DNA of 64,000 bases from Paradevosia shaoguanensis (GTDB taxonomy: Bacteria; Pseudomonadota; Alphaproteobacteria; Rhizobiales; Devosiaceae). Positions 34,584 to 43,484 of this stretch are shown here, piece after piece. The position numbers were made by a program, and so were the translations under genes. The stretch's first letter is position 1. Each line of letters starts with the position of its first letter. A model generated the notes under the pieces. It had not been told where the DNA came from, searched no databases, and saw only the letters and a program-made list of their open reading frames with translations. Location of the stretch: contig NZ_CP068983.1 in NCBI RefSeq assembly GCF_016801025.1, forward strand, positions 2,039,888 through 2,103,887. The letters run 5' to 3'.

Positions 34584-34748
34584 TAGCCTTGGCCCAGTTG
34601 TACTCGAGAGCCCCGGCAAAGCGGATGCCCAGTGCATGCACAACGTGCAATGGCCGCTCCAAGCGCGTCAGCCTTGCGCTCCCTCTCAACGACCTCGGCT
34701 TCGCCTGAGCGGCCTGCTAGAGTGGCCGGGAGTGAGGAGGTTGGGGAA

Positions 34749-35450
34749 ATGGCGCGAAGCCGGACCATCGGGCTCTTGGGCGGCATGAGCTGGGAGTCGA
34801 CGGCGCTCTACTACCGCCTCCTCAATACCGGGATGCAACGTGAACTCGGCGGGCATCACAATGCCCGCTCGCTGCTTCTCACGCTCGACTATGACGACCT
34901 CGATACCATGGCCTCGGCGGGGGATTGGGACGGGATTGCCGCCGCGCTCATCGATGCCGCGCGACGCGTTGAAGGCGGTGGCGCTGATTTCGTCATGATC
35001 ACTGCCATCACCGGGCATGCGGTCGCCGAGAGGGTCGAGGCCGCTCTCTCGATCCCGCTTCTCCATGCGGCCGACGTCGCCGGCGAAAAGCTCCGGGCGG
35101 AGGGGTATCGGCGGGTCGGTTTGCTCGGCACGCGCTTCACCATGAGCATGGACTTCTTCACCGCCCGATTGCGCGGGCGGCATGGGCTCGAGATCCTGGT
35201 GCCCGAGGAAAATGACCGGGAGGCGATCCATCGTATCATTATCGATGAGCTGACGCTCGGGCGGGTCGAGCCGGCATCGCAGGCCAGCGTTCTCGAAATC
35301 GCGGCCAGATTGCAGGCTGCGGGAGCGGAGGCGTTGCTTCTTGCCTGCACGGAGCTGCCGCTGCTGCTGCCCACCGAGCGCTACTCGCTACCCACCTATG
35401 ACGTGGTCAAGCTCCACGCTGAAGCCGCGATCGCGTGGGCGATCCGCTAA
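34749..35450 (+). CDS. Aspartate/glutamate-racemase-family protein
   Basis: 233 aa. The family N-terminus TIGLLGGMSWESTALYYRLL is clear, and the second active-site segment LLLACTELPLLLP keeps its cysteine (about residue 200). The first site reads TAITGHA where racemases with two cysteines have CNTxH, so the first cysteine is replaced, as in YgeA/RacX-type members. It could be a broad-specificity amino-acid racemase or a related isomerase. GAGGAGG precedes the ATG at 34749. It is divergent from the LacI gene. Confidence 0.82.
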   Translation: MARSRTIGLLGGMSWESTALYYRLLNTGMQRELGGHHNARSLLLTLDYDDLDTMASAGDWDGIAAALIDAARRVEGGGADFVMITAITGHAVAERVEAALSIPLLHAADVAGEKLRAEGYRRVGLLGTRFTMSMDFFTARLRGRHGLEILVPEENDREAIHRIIIDELTLGRVEPASQASVLEIAARLQAAGAEALLLACTELPLLLPTERYSLPTYDVVKLHAEAAIAWAIR

Positions 35451-35550
35451 TCCAATGGTCAATATAGGCCGGCCCCGAGCAGGCCAGGTTCAAAAGCCTT
35501 CGGGACTGGCCTATGGTCCTGGCATTCGGTTGCACTGGGAGGGGCGCTGG

Positions 35551-36006
35551 ATGTTCACTCGTCGTCACTTCTTGATCTCGGCTCTCGCCTCGTCCGCGCT
35601 GCTGCCTTCGCTGGCGGCGGCCGAACAGACGCTGACCATGAGGTCGCTCTACAAGAGCAAGGATCAGCCCGATCTCTCCGACGCCGCTCAGGCCTTCAAC
35701 GGCACGGAAGTCACCATCAACGGCTTCATGGCGCCCCCGCTCAAGCCCGATGCAAAGTTCTTCGTGCTGGCGACCGAGCCGATGGCCATCTGTCCCTTCT
35801 GCGATGCCGCTTCGCAATGGCCGCAGAACATCGTGCTCGTCTATACGCGCGATGCCATGCGCCTCTACAATTACGATGTCGGCATAGCCGTCACCGGCAA
35901 GCTCGATATCGGCGTCGAAACCGATGCCGATACGGGGTTCGTGAGCGTCGTGCGGCTGGTTGATGCTACCTATCGCGGCCGCCCCACAGTCAGCATCGGC
36001 TTCTAG
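35551..36006 (+). CDS. Secreted hypothetical protein with CPFC motif
   Basis: 151 aa. The N-terminus TRRHFLISALASSALL looks like a Tat/Sec signal peptide ending LAAA. The mature part contains a single CxxC (Cys81 and Cys84 in MAICPFCDAA) that could bind a metal or work as a redox pair. It is followed after 8 nt by a MacB/LolD-type ATPase and its FtsX-like permease, so it is likely a periplasmic partner of that transporter. I do not recognise a named family. Confidence 0.7.
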   Translation: MFTRRHFLISALASSALLPSLAAAEQTLTMRSLYKSKDQPDLSDAAQAFNGTEVTINGFMAPPLKPDAKFFVLATEPMAICPFCDAASQWPQNIVLVYTRDAMRLYNYDVGIAVTGKLDIGVETDADTGFVSVVRLVDATYRGRPTVSIGF

Positions 36007-36014
36007 AGGTCGGC

Positions 36015-36731
36015 ATGGGGGAGGGGGCGCCACCAGTTCTGACGGGTCGGGACATTGCGGTTTCCTTCGCCGGAAAGACCATTCTCTACGTTCCCGCGCT
36101 CGCCGTGCAGCCGGGCGACCTCGTCGCCCTCACCGGGCCCTCCGGCTCCGGCAAAACCACGCTGCTTCATGTCCTTGCCGGCATCCTCAGGCCCGATCGT
36201 GGCAGCGTCGTCTGGGGCGAAACCGATATTGCCCGCCTGCGTCAGGCGGCGTCAGACGATTGGCGCTATCGCAATGTCGGCCTGGTGTTCCAGGAATTCC
36301 ATCTCATCGACCAGCTGAGCCCGGTTCACAACGTCACGCTCCCGGCGACCTTCGCTCATTTCACCGTTCCGCCCGAGCTACATCGGCGCGCGCAGGGCCT
36401 GCTCGACGATTTCGGTGTTCCTGCCGATGCCCATCTCACCCGCACGCTGTCGCGCGGCGAGCGTCAGCGCACGGCCATTGCCCGCGCCTTGCTGCTGGAA
36501 CCCTCGATCCTGCTCGCTGACGAACCCACGGCGAGCCTCGATGAAGACAGCGCCCGGCAGGTGACCGATACCCTCATCGCCTCCGCCCGTGGGCAGACCA
36601 TGGTCATCGTCACCCACGACCCGATCGTCATGGAGCGCTGCCGGCGCATCATCCGGCTCGAGCACGGCCGCATCGTCAGCGACGACGCGCGGGAACCGGC
36701 AAAGCCATCTGTCGCCGAGGCCGCGACATGA
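36015..36731 (+). CDS. ABC transporter ATP-binding protein (MacB/LolD type)
   Basis: 238 aa, single ABC domain. Walker A GPSGSGKTT (about 41-49), Q-loop VFQEFHLID, signature LSRGERQRTAIARA and Walker B ILLADEPTASLDE are present. The family couples to FtsX-like permeases that extract or move lipoproteins, peptides or metals across the periplasm rather than import through a channel. The stop overlaps the permease start by 4 nt. Confidence 0.88.
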   Translation: MGEGAPPVLTGRDIAVSFAGKTILYVPALAVQPGDLVALTGPSGSGKTTLLHVLAGILRPDRGSVVWGETDIARLRQAASDDWRYRNVGLVFQEFHLIDQLSPVHNVTLPATFAHFTVPPELHRRAQGLLDDFGVPADAHLTRTLSRGERQRTAIARALLLEPSILLADEPTASLDEDSARQVTDTLIASARGQTMVIVTHDPIVMERCRRIIRLEHGRIVSDDAREPAKPSVAEAAT

Positions 36732-37948
36732 ACCCGACGCGCGTGACCTGGGCCATGATCCGGCGCTATCCCGCCACTACGGCCATCTTCATCGCCGTCA
36801 TCGCCATTGCCGTGGCGCTCGGCATCGGCATTTCCGCCCAGGAGCGCGCCCTACGCCAGGGCAGCACCGCCGCCGCCGATCGTTTCGATCTCCTGGTTGC
36901 CGCGCCCGGCAATCCCACCGAGATCGTCTTCAACACCGTGTTCCTGCGGCCGAGCGCCGTGCAGTTGATGGATCCGGAGATCGTCTCGAAAGCCCTCACC
37001 GATCCGCGCGTCGAATATGCCGCCCCGATCGGCTATGGCGACAACGTCCAGGGCCTCCAGGTCGTCGGCACCATCGCCCAGTTCGTCGATCGCCTCAGCA
37101 ACGGGCTTGGCGACGGACGAATGTTCGAGGCAGCCGGCGAGGCGGTAGTCGGCGCGAGCGTGCCGTTCAAGATCGGCGACAAGCTCGTTCCGCTCCATGG
37201 CAGCAGCGCCTTCGCCGACGAGGAGGACGGCGAAGACGAGCATGAAGGCCATCACCACTACGAGCTGACCGTCGTCGGCCACATGAAGCCCACCGGCAAT
37301 CCATGGGATCGTGCCGTCGTCGTGCCCATCGAGACATTGTGGAATGCCCATGGCCTTCCCAACGGCCATGCGGAAGGCGATGCGAAAATCGGCCCGCCCT
37401 TCGATCCGGCGCGTGTGCCGGGGCTGCCGGCCATCGTCATCAAGGGGCAGACGGTGGCGGACATGTATGGCCTGCGCGGCGAGTACAAGACGCCGCAGAG
37501 CATGGCCTTCTTCCCCGCCGAGGTCCTGCTGCAGATCTACGATCTTCTCGGCAATATCCGGCAGGTCATGTCGATCATGGCGTCGGTGACGCAGGTCCTG
37601 GCCTTCCTCGCCATCTTCGCGGGCGTCGTGGCGCTGATGAAGCTCTTTGAGACGCAATTCGCCGTCATCCGGGCGCTCGGCGCCTCGCGCACCTACCTGT
37701 TTCTTTCCATCTGGCTCTTCGCCTCGGCCATCGTCGTCACCGGCGTGGTGCTCGGCGTAGCCCTAGGCTACGCGGTGGCTGCCTATGCTTCGAATCTCCT
37801 GCAACGGATGAGTGGGGTTGCGCTCACGGCCGCTATCGGGCCTGATGAAGTTCAGCTCGCAGTCCTCGGCGGGGTGGCCGGCATCGTCCTGGCGACGGTT
37901 CCGGCGGCGCTTCTCTACCGCCGCCCCGTGGCCGCCTATCTGCGCTAA
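36728..37948 (+). CDS. FtsX-like ABC permease with His/acid-rich periplasmic loop
   Basis: 406 aa. One N-terminal membrane helix (about 17-37), a large periplasmic domain, then three C-terminal helices with the FtsX pattern (AFLAIFAGVVALMKLFET; SIWLFASAIVVTGVVLG). A cluster DEEDGEDEHEGHHHYE at about 161-176 in the periplasmic domain is rich in His, Asp and Glu and could bind a transition metal. Together with the CPFC protein it suggests a metal-related role for this transporter. Confidence 0.85.
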   Translation: MNPTRVTWAMIRRYPATTAIFIAVIAIAVALGIGISAQERALRQGSTAAADRFDLLVAAPGNPTEIVFNTVFLRPSAVQLMDPEIVSKALTDPRVEYAAPIGYGDNVQGLQVVGTIAQFVDRLSNGLGDGRMFEAAGEAVVGASVPFKIGDKLVPLHGSSAFADEEDGEDEHEGHHHYELTVVGHMKPTGNPWDRAVVVPIETLWNAHGLPNGHAEGDAKIGPPFDPARVPGLPAIVIKGQTVADMYGLRGEYKTPQSMAFFPAEVLLQIYDLLGNIRQVMSIMASVTQVLAFLAIFAGVVALMKLFETQFAVIRALGASRTYLFLSIWLFASAIVVTGVVLGVALGYAVAAYASNLLQRMSGVALTAAIGPDEVQLAVLGGVAGIVLATVPAALLYRRPVAAYLR

Positions 37949-38137
37949 ACACCCGCGCCAACCGGCAGAAATTACGGCTCTTTCGTGTCATGCGCGGCGC
38001 GCATTGCTCGGTCCCCGCGCGTTCGGTTGACCGCAAGTTTGGCGCGTTCTCCACTTCCCGCTTCGTGAAGCTCTATTCGGCGGGTGCCCCGTCAACCGCG
38101 GCGAGTCTCTTGCCGCACAGGGACAGGAGATGCGTCG

Positions 38138-39289
38138 TTGCTCAGGATTCTCTATCTGGTGCCGAGCCTGGCCGACCCGGCGGTGGCGCGTCGCGTCGCC
38201 ATGCTGCGGCTGGGCGGCGCCGAGGTCGAGATCGCCGGGTTCCGCCGCGCCGATGCGCCGCCCGATTCCCTCCCCGCCGGCACCGTCGTCGAACTCGACG
38301 TCACCCATGACGGGCGCATGCTGCAACGGCTCTTTGCCACGCTTACCGCCGCCTTTCGCGCGCGAGGCTGGGCGCGGTCCTTCGCGCGCCCCGATGTCAT
38401 CATCGCCCGCAATCTGGAAATGCTGGGCATCGCCAATCGCCTGCTCGGCTTCTGGCCACAGCCGCCGGCGCTGGTCTATGAGTGCCTCGACATCCATCGC
38501 CTGATGCTGCGCCAGGACAATCTCGGCCGCTCGATGCGGCTGGTCGAGCAGCGCCTCTCCCGCTCGGCCGCCCTGCTGCTCACCAGTTCCCCGGCCTTCC
38601 TCGAAAACTATTTCGCCCAGCACGGCTCGCCCCCGCCCTATCTCATCGAGAACAAGGTCTTTGCGCCCGAAGGTCTCGACATCGGCGACAATCCGGCCTT
38701 GCGCGGCGATATCGAACCCATCCGCATCGGCTGGTTCGGCGCGCTGCGCTGCCACAAGTCCCTCACGGCGCTTGATGCCGCCTCGCGCGCCCTCGATGGT
38801 CGTGTCGAAGTCACCCTGCGCGGCCGGCCGGCGCTCACCGAATTCGAGGATTTTGCCGCGACCACAGAGGCCGCTCCGCATCTGCGTTATGCCGGTCCCT
38901 ACCGCTATCCGCACGATCTCGCCGCCATCTACTCGGATGTGCATTTCGTCTGGGCCATCGACTTCTTCGAAGAGGGCCAGAACTCGCGCTGGCTCCTCCC
39001 CAACCGCATCTACGAAGGGTGCCTCAACGGCGCCATCCCCATAGCGCTTGCCGGTACCGAAACGGCAGCCTTCATCGAGCGCCTCGGCATCGGCCTCGTC
39101 ATCCCCGACATTGAGATCGAAACGCTGAAAGCGCTCTTTTCCGCGCTCACCTCCGAGCGCCTGCTGGCGTTGGCACAGGCCGTCCGAGCGCAGGACCCCG
39201 TCTCGTTCCGCTGCGAGAAAACCGAATGCGACGCCCTCGTCGATCGCCTCGCCGATCTGGCGCCCGCCTCGCTGGAGAAAGCCGCATGA
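38138..39289 (+). CDS. exoL: ExoL-type glycosyltransferase (succinoglycan-like EPS)
   Basis: 383 aa, glycosyltransferase family 4-like. It starts LRILYLVPSLADPAVARRV, the typical ExoL N-terminus, and has a donor-binding C-terminal half (RIGWFGALRCHKSL; NRIYEGCLNGAIPIAL). The best start is TTG at 38138 with AGGAG 8 nt upstream; no in-frame ATG lies near. It is a cytoplasmic enzyme adding a glucose-type sugar to the lipid-linked EPS unit. Overlaps exoA by 4 nt. Confidence 0.85.
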   Translation: MLRILYLVPSLADPAVARRVAMLRLGGAEVEIAGFRRADAPPDSLPAGTVVELDVTHDGRMLQRLFATLTAAFRARGWARSFARPDVIIARNLEMLGIANRLLGFWPQPPALVYECLDIHRLMLRQDNLGRSMRLVEQRLSRSAALLLTSSPAFLENYFAQHGSPPPYLIENKVFAPEGLDIGDNPALRGDIEPIRIGWFGALRCHKSLTALDAASRALDGRVEVTLRGRPALTEFEDFAATTEAAPHLRYAGPYRYPHDLAAIYSDVHFVWAIDFFEEGQNSRWLLPNRIYEGCLNGAIPIALAGTETAAFIERLGIGLVIPDIEIETLKALFSALTSERLLALAQAVRAQDPVSFRCEKTECDALVDRLADLAPASLEKAA

Positions 39290-40284
39290 GCGCTCGCGTC
39301 ATCATCGTCGTGCCCACGCTCAACGAGAGCCATCATATCGGCCCGCTCCTAGATGCCCTGCTTGTCGAGTCCAGTGAGCTCGGCGCGCGCATCGTCGTCG
39401 CTGACGGTGGCAGCACCGATGGCACTACGGGAATCGTGATGGGAATCGCGCAGAGCCATCCTGCCGTCCGGCTCATCCACAATCCTCGCCGCATCCAGAG
39501 CGCCGCCATGAATCTGGCGGTGGCCGAGTGCGGCGGTGAGGCCGACTACGTCGTTCGCGTCGATGCGCACGGCGCCTATCCGCCCGATTATTGCCGCCGG
39601 CTCGTCGCTGAAGCCGTCGAGCGGCAGGTGGCGAGCATCGTTGTGCCGATGCTGACCATCGGGGAAGCCGGCTTCCAGCGTGCGGTTGCTGCGGCGCAGA
39701 ACTCCCCCATCGGCACCGGCGGCTCCGCCCATCGCATGGGCAATGCCTCGGGCCCGGTCGATCACGGCCACCATGCCCTCATGCGCATCGATGCCTTCCG
39801 CGCCGTCGGTGGGTACGATGAGACCTTCCGCGCCAACGAGGATGCCGAGCTCGACTATCGCCTGCGTCAGGCCGGCCACACCATCTGGCTCACCGACCGC
39901 ACCGCCATGACCTATTATCCGCGCGCCACCGTCTCCGGTCTTTTCCGGCAATATTTCGGCTATGGCGGGGGCAGGGCGCGCAATATCCTCAAGCACCGCA
40001 TGCGGCCGCGCCTGCGCCAGATGGCGCCGCTCGCCATCCTGCCTGTCGTGCTGCTGGCGGCCCTGTCCATCTGGCATTGGGCCTTCCTCATCCCGCTGGC
40101 GCTCTGGGGCGTCGGCTGCATCGCATTGGGCATGCATGCCGCGCGAAAATACTACCCGGATGCCGACATGCCCGTTGCCTTCTCGCCGCTGGTCGGCGTG
40201 GCGGCCATGGTCATGCACCTGGCCTGGTCTTCCGGCTTCTGGCTGCACGTCCTCCAGCGTCCCTTCCGCCGCGGAACCGTGTGA
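39286..40284 (+). CDS. exoA: ExoA-type glycosyltransferase (family 2, membrane-anchored)
   Basis: 332 aa. A GT-A domain opens VIIVVPTLNESHHIGPLLDALL with the DGGSTDGT motif and DAHGAYPPDYCRRL acceptor region, followed by EDAELDYRLRQAGHTIWL. About two or three C-terminal membrane helices anchor it. ExoA of Sinorhizobium has this same architecture. Start overlaps exoL (ATGA) with GGAGAAAG as binding site. Confidence 0.88.
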   Translation: MSARVIIVVPTLNESHHIGPLLDALLVESSELGARIVVADGGSTDGTTGIVMGIAQSHPAVRLIHNPRRIQSAAMNLAVAECGGEADYVVRVDAHGAYPPDYCRRLVAEAVERQVASIVVPMLTIGEAGFQRAVAAAQNSPIGTGGSAHRMGNASGPVDHGHHALMRIDAFRAVGGYDETFRANEDAELDYRLRQAGHTIWLTDRTAMTYYPRATVSGLFRQYFGYGGGRARNILKHRMRPRLRQMAPLAILPVVLLAALSIWHWAFLIPLALWGVGCIALGMHAARKYYPDADMPVAFSPLVGVAAMVMHLAWSSGFWLHVLQRPFRRGTV

Positions 40285-40290
40285 GGCGCC

Positions 40291-41175
40291 ATGGCCCGTA
40301 TCGATATCTGCGTCTGCACCTTCCGCCGCCCCTTCCTGGCCGAGACCCTGCGATCCGTCGCCCGCCTCGATGCCGCGGGTCATGAACTGCGCGTCATCAT
40401 CGCCGACAACGACCAGACCCCGAGTGCAAAGCCGCTGGTCGAGGAACTGCGCTCCGCATTGCCCTGGCCGGTGACCTACATTCACGCGCCGGCAGGCAAT
40501 ATCAGCATCGCCCGCAATGCCTGCCTCGATGCCGCCGATGGCGATTTCCTTGCCTTTGTCGATGACGATGAAGTCGTGACGCCCGGCTGGCTGCGCGCTC
40601 TCGTCGAAACGGCAGAGGCCACCAATGCCGCCGCTGTCCTCGGTCCCGTACGCGCCGTCTACTCGGCGGATGCGCCGCGCTGGATGGCCGATGGCGATTT
40701 CCACTCGACGCTGCCGGTTTTCGTCAACGGCGCGATCCGCACCGGCTATACCTGCAACGTCCTCATCCGCTGGTCCGTGCCCTATCGCGGCATCCGGTTC
40801 GATCGGGCGCTCGGCAAGAGCGGCGGGGAGGATACGGCCTTCTTCTACCAGCTCACCGCTCTCGGCGGCGCCATCGGCTATGCGCCCGGGGCCATCGTCG
40901 AGGAGCCCGTGCCGGCCGACCGCGCCACCATGGCCTGGCTCGTGCGGCGGCGCCTGCGCTACGGCCAGACCCACGGTATGCTGCTGGGCGGCTCACGCCT
41001 CAAGGCGCTGGCCGTGGTCGGCGCCAAGATCAGCTATTGCTGCATCATGACGGGCCTCACGGCCTTCTCTCCCATAGCGCGCCGCCGCAACTGGCTGCGG
41101 GCGGTGTTGCATATGGGCGTCTTCGGCGGCGTGCTCGGCATGCGCCAGGGCGTCCATTACGGCCAATTGGCCTGA
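40291..41175 (+). CDS. exoM: ExoM-type glycosyltransferase (family 2)
   Basis: 294 aa. N-terminal IDICVCTFRRPFLAETLRSV and the FVDDDEVVTPGWL metal-binding DxD region are characteristic of ExoM. Later come NGAIRTGYTCNVLIR and GGEDTAFFYQL. It adds a sugar to the growing repeat unit on the cytoplasmic face. Starts 6 nt after exoA. Confidence 0.88.
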   Translation: MARIDICVCTFRRPFLAETLRSVARLDAAGHELRVIIADNDQTPSAKPLVEELRSALPWPVTYIHAPAGNISIARNACLDAADGDFLAFVDDDEVVTPGWLRALVETAEATNAAAVLGPVRAVYSADAPRWMADGDFHSTLPVFVNGAIRTGYTCNVLIRWSVPYRGIRFDRALGKSGGEDTAFFYQLTALGGAIGYAPGAIVEEPVPADRATMAWLVRRRLRYGQTHGMLLGGSRLKALAVVGAKISYCCIMTGLTAFSPIARRRNWLRAVLHMGVFGGVLGMRQGVHYGQLA

Positions 41176-41215
41176 AGCGAAAAATCCAAAGAGCCGACAA
41201 GGCGGAGTAACGAGT

Positions 41216-43465
41216 ATGCTTGATAGAACCGGCTATCCGGAGGCCATGGCGCCGCAGCCGTCCGATCTCAAGACCATCGATTTGACGCGGGTAATCTCGC
41301 TCATCCGCCGGCAGGCATGGGTGCTGGCCATCTGCATGGTCTTCGCCCTGGCCCTGGCGGCCTTCTACCTCGCGCTCGCGCCCCGCAGCTATTTCTCGGC
41401 CGGCCAGATCCTCATCGACCGCAATCTCGAACAGGTCACGGGTGAAGCCGGAACGACCGCAACCGGCAGCAGCACGGACCTTGAAGCCCAGGTGCTCAAC
41501 CAGGTCGAAGTCCTGCGGTCGAGCCGCGTCGCCAAGGCCGTGGCCAATGCCGAGAACCTGATGACCGATCAGGAATTCCTCAATCCGCCGCCGTCCTTCA
41601 CCCAGCGGGTCAAGAGCCTCGTCGGCATGGGTCCCCCGGCGCGCGCCGATACGCTCCAGGCGACGCTCGATGAGGTCGTGGGCATGCTGCGCTCCAATGT
41701 GCAGGTCGATCGCATGGGCCGCAGCTCGATCATCCGTGTCGGCTACGAGGCGGCAACGCCCGAGCTGGCGCAGCGCATTGCCCGGGCCTATGCCGAGGCG
41801 CTGCTGCAGGATCAGCTCAATGCCGAACTCGAGGCCACGAGCGCGGCCGCCGATTGGTTGCAGCAACGCCTCGCCGAGATCGGCGAGAGCCAGCGCCAGG
41901 CGAGCCTCGCCATCGAGAAATACCGCCAGGAAACCGGCCTCACCGTCGGCCAGGATCGCGAGCTCACCACCCAGCGCATCAATACGCTCTCCAACCAGCT
42001 TGCCGAAGCCCAGGCCGAGAGTGCTCGCCTGCGCGCCCTTTCGGCTCAGCTCAAGGCGGTGGTCGCCGCCGGTCCGGATTCGGCGTCCAATTATGTGTCC
42101 CTGCTGGGCGGTCCGCAGGCCGATCCGGCTGAAATCGCGGCCCTGCGTACGCAGGTCGCCACGCTCACCAGCCGCATCACCGATGTCGAGGCGCGCTATG
42201 GCGCCGACCATCCGCAGCTTGCCAATCTCAAGGCGGAAAAGACAGCGCTCGACAGCCGCATCTTTGCTCTGCTGCAGAATCTCGACGAGCAATACCGCAC
42301 GCAATACACCATCGCCCAGCAGCAGGAAGCGAGCCTGCGCGCCGATATCGATGCGGAAGGCCACAGCGCCGGCGCCATCAGCCAGGAACAGGTCCGCCTC
42401 AACGAATTGCAGCAGCGTTCCGATGCCCTGCGCGCGCTCTATAACAGCTACCTCACCCGCTATGAGGAAGCCGTGCAGCGCCAGAGTTTCCCGATTCCCT
42501 CGGTGCGTATCGTGACCGAGGCGCTCCTGCCCGAGGATCCGTCGAGCCCGCGTACGCTGGTCATCATCGCGGCCGCGATCATCGCCGGCAGCTTCATGGG
42601 CGCCGTTCTCGGCATGCTCAACGAGCTGCGCGAGCGTGGCTTCCGCACCGGCGCCCAGATTCGCCAGCAGCTCGGCCTGCGCTTCCTCGGCTACGTGCCG
42701 CGCCTGCAGCTTCCGCAGGGCAAGTCGCCGGACGAGCAGCGCAGGAATGTGCGTGCCATGGTCCGCGCCGCCGTCACCCCGCATATGGGCCGGCGCTGGG
42801 GCGCGCCGTTCGTCGAAACGCTCAAGGCCACCCGCCTCGTGCTCCAGCCGGCCGCCGATCGCGGCACGGTGGTGCTGGGCATCCTCTCGGTGCTGCCGGG
42901 CGAGGGCAAGTCGACCGTCGCGTTGTCGCTTGCCGAAATGCTCACCGCCATCGGCTCGCGGGTATTGCTTATCGATGCCGACGAAGGCACCGGCCGCCGC
43001 TCGGGACTGCCCGTGCGCCTCATGCCGTCCGAAATGGGCGATTGGCGCGAAGTGGCGACCACCGATCCCGAAACCGGCCTCGTCCTGCTCTCGGCCAATG
43101 CCACCCAGGCGGGTGCAGGCGACCTGTCGAGCGTTGCCATGCAGAAGGTCCTGGCCGAGGCTCGCGGGCAGTTCGACTACGTCATTATGGATCTGCCGGC
43201 GCTCGGGCCGGTCATCGATGCCTTCACGGTCCTGCCCTTCACCGATGCCAGTATCCTTGTCACCGAATGGGGCCGCACGCCCCGGCGGCTCCTGCGCAAC
43301 ATGCTCGAGCACGAGCCCGAGCTTGCTGCCCACATCATGGGCGTCATCCTCAACAAGGTGGATCTGGGCGCCTTGCCCAGGTTTACCGAAATGGGGGGAT
43401 TGGAGCGGTTCGCCTATCGCGGCGAGACCCGCCGCATCGAACACAGGGAGAAGGCGGCGCCATAA
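41216..43465 (+). CDS. exoP: ExoP-type polysaccharide co-polymerase with BY-kinase domain
   Basis: 749 aa. A Wzz domain with membrane helices at about 37-57 and 447-468 flanks a long coiled-coil periplasmic region. The cytoplasmic C-terminal domain has Walker A VLPGEGKST (about 559-567), the second aspartate motif LLIDADEGTG and YVIMDLPALGP. It controls chain length in Wzx/Wzy-type EPS synthesis. The C-terminal tail has only one tyrosine (FAYRGE), fewer than in typical autophosphorylating BY kinases. The stop codon lies inside a terminator loop. Confidence 0.9.
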   Translation: MLDRTGYPEAMAPQPSDLKTIDLTRVISLIRRQAWVLAICMVFALALAAFYLALAPRSYFSAGQILIDRNLEQVTGEAGTTATGSSTDLEAQVLNQVEVLRSSRVAKAVANAENLMTDQEFLNPPPSFTQRVKSLVGMGPPARADTLQATLDEVVGMLRSNVQVDRMGRSSIIRVGYEAATPELAQRIARAYAEALLQDQLNAELEATSAAADWLQQRLAEIGESQRQASLAIEKYRQETGLTVGQDRELTTQRINTLSNQLAEAQAESARLRALSAQLKAVVAAGPDSASNYVSLLGGPQADPAEIAALRTQVATLTSRITDVEARYGADHPQLANLKAEKTALDSRIFALLQNLDEQYRTQYTIAQQQEASLRADIDAEGHSAGAISQEQVRLNELQQRSDALRALYNSYLTRYEEAVQRQSFPIPSVRIVTEALLPEDPSSPRTLVIIAAAIIAGSFMGAVLGMLNELRERGFRTGAQIRQQLGLRFLGYVPRLQLPQGKSPDEQRRNVRAMVRAAVTPHMGRRWGAPFVETLKATRLVLQPAADRGTVVLGILSVLPGEGKSTVALSLAEMLTAIGSRVLLIDADEGTGRRSGLPVRLMPSEMGDWREVATTDPETGLVLLSANATQAGAGDLSSVAMQKVLAEARGQFDYVIMDLPALGPVIDAFTVLPFTDASILVTEWGRTPRRLLRNMLEHEPELAAHIMGVILNKVDLGALPRFTEMGGLERFAYRGETRRIEHREKAAP

Positions 43466-43482
43466 GGCGCCGCTTCTTTTTT
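43454..43482 (+). terminator. Rho-independent terminator enclosing the exoP stop codon
   Basis: GCGGCGCC (43454-43461) and GGCGCCGC (43466-43473) form a perfect 8-bp stem with a 4-nt loop containing the TAA stop, followed by TTCTTTTTT. It lies 12 nt from the end of convergent galU. Confidence 0.85.
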
Positions 43483-43484
43483 GG

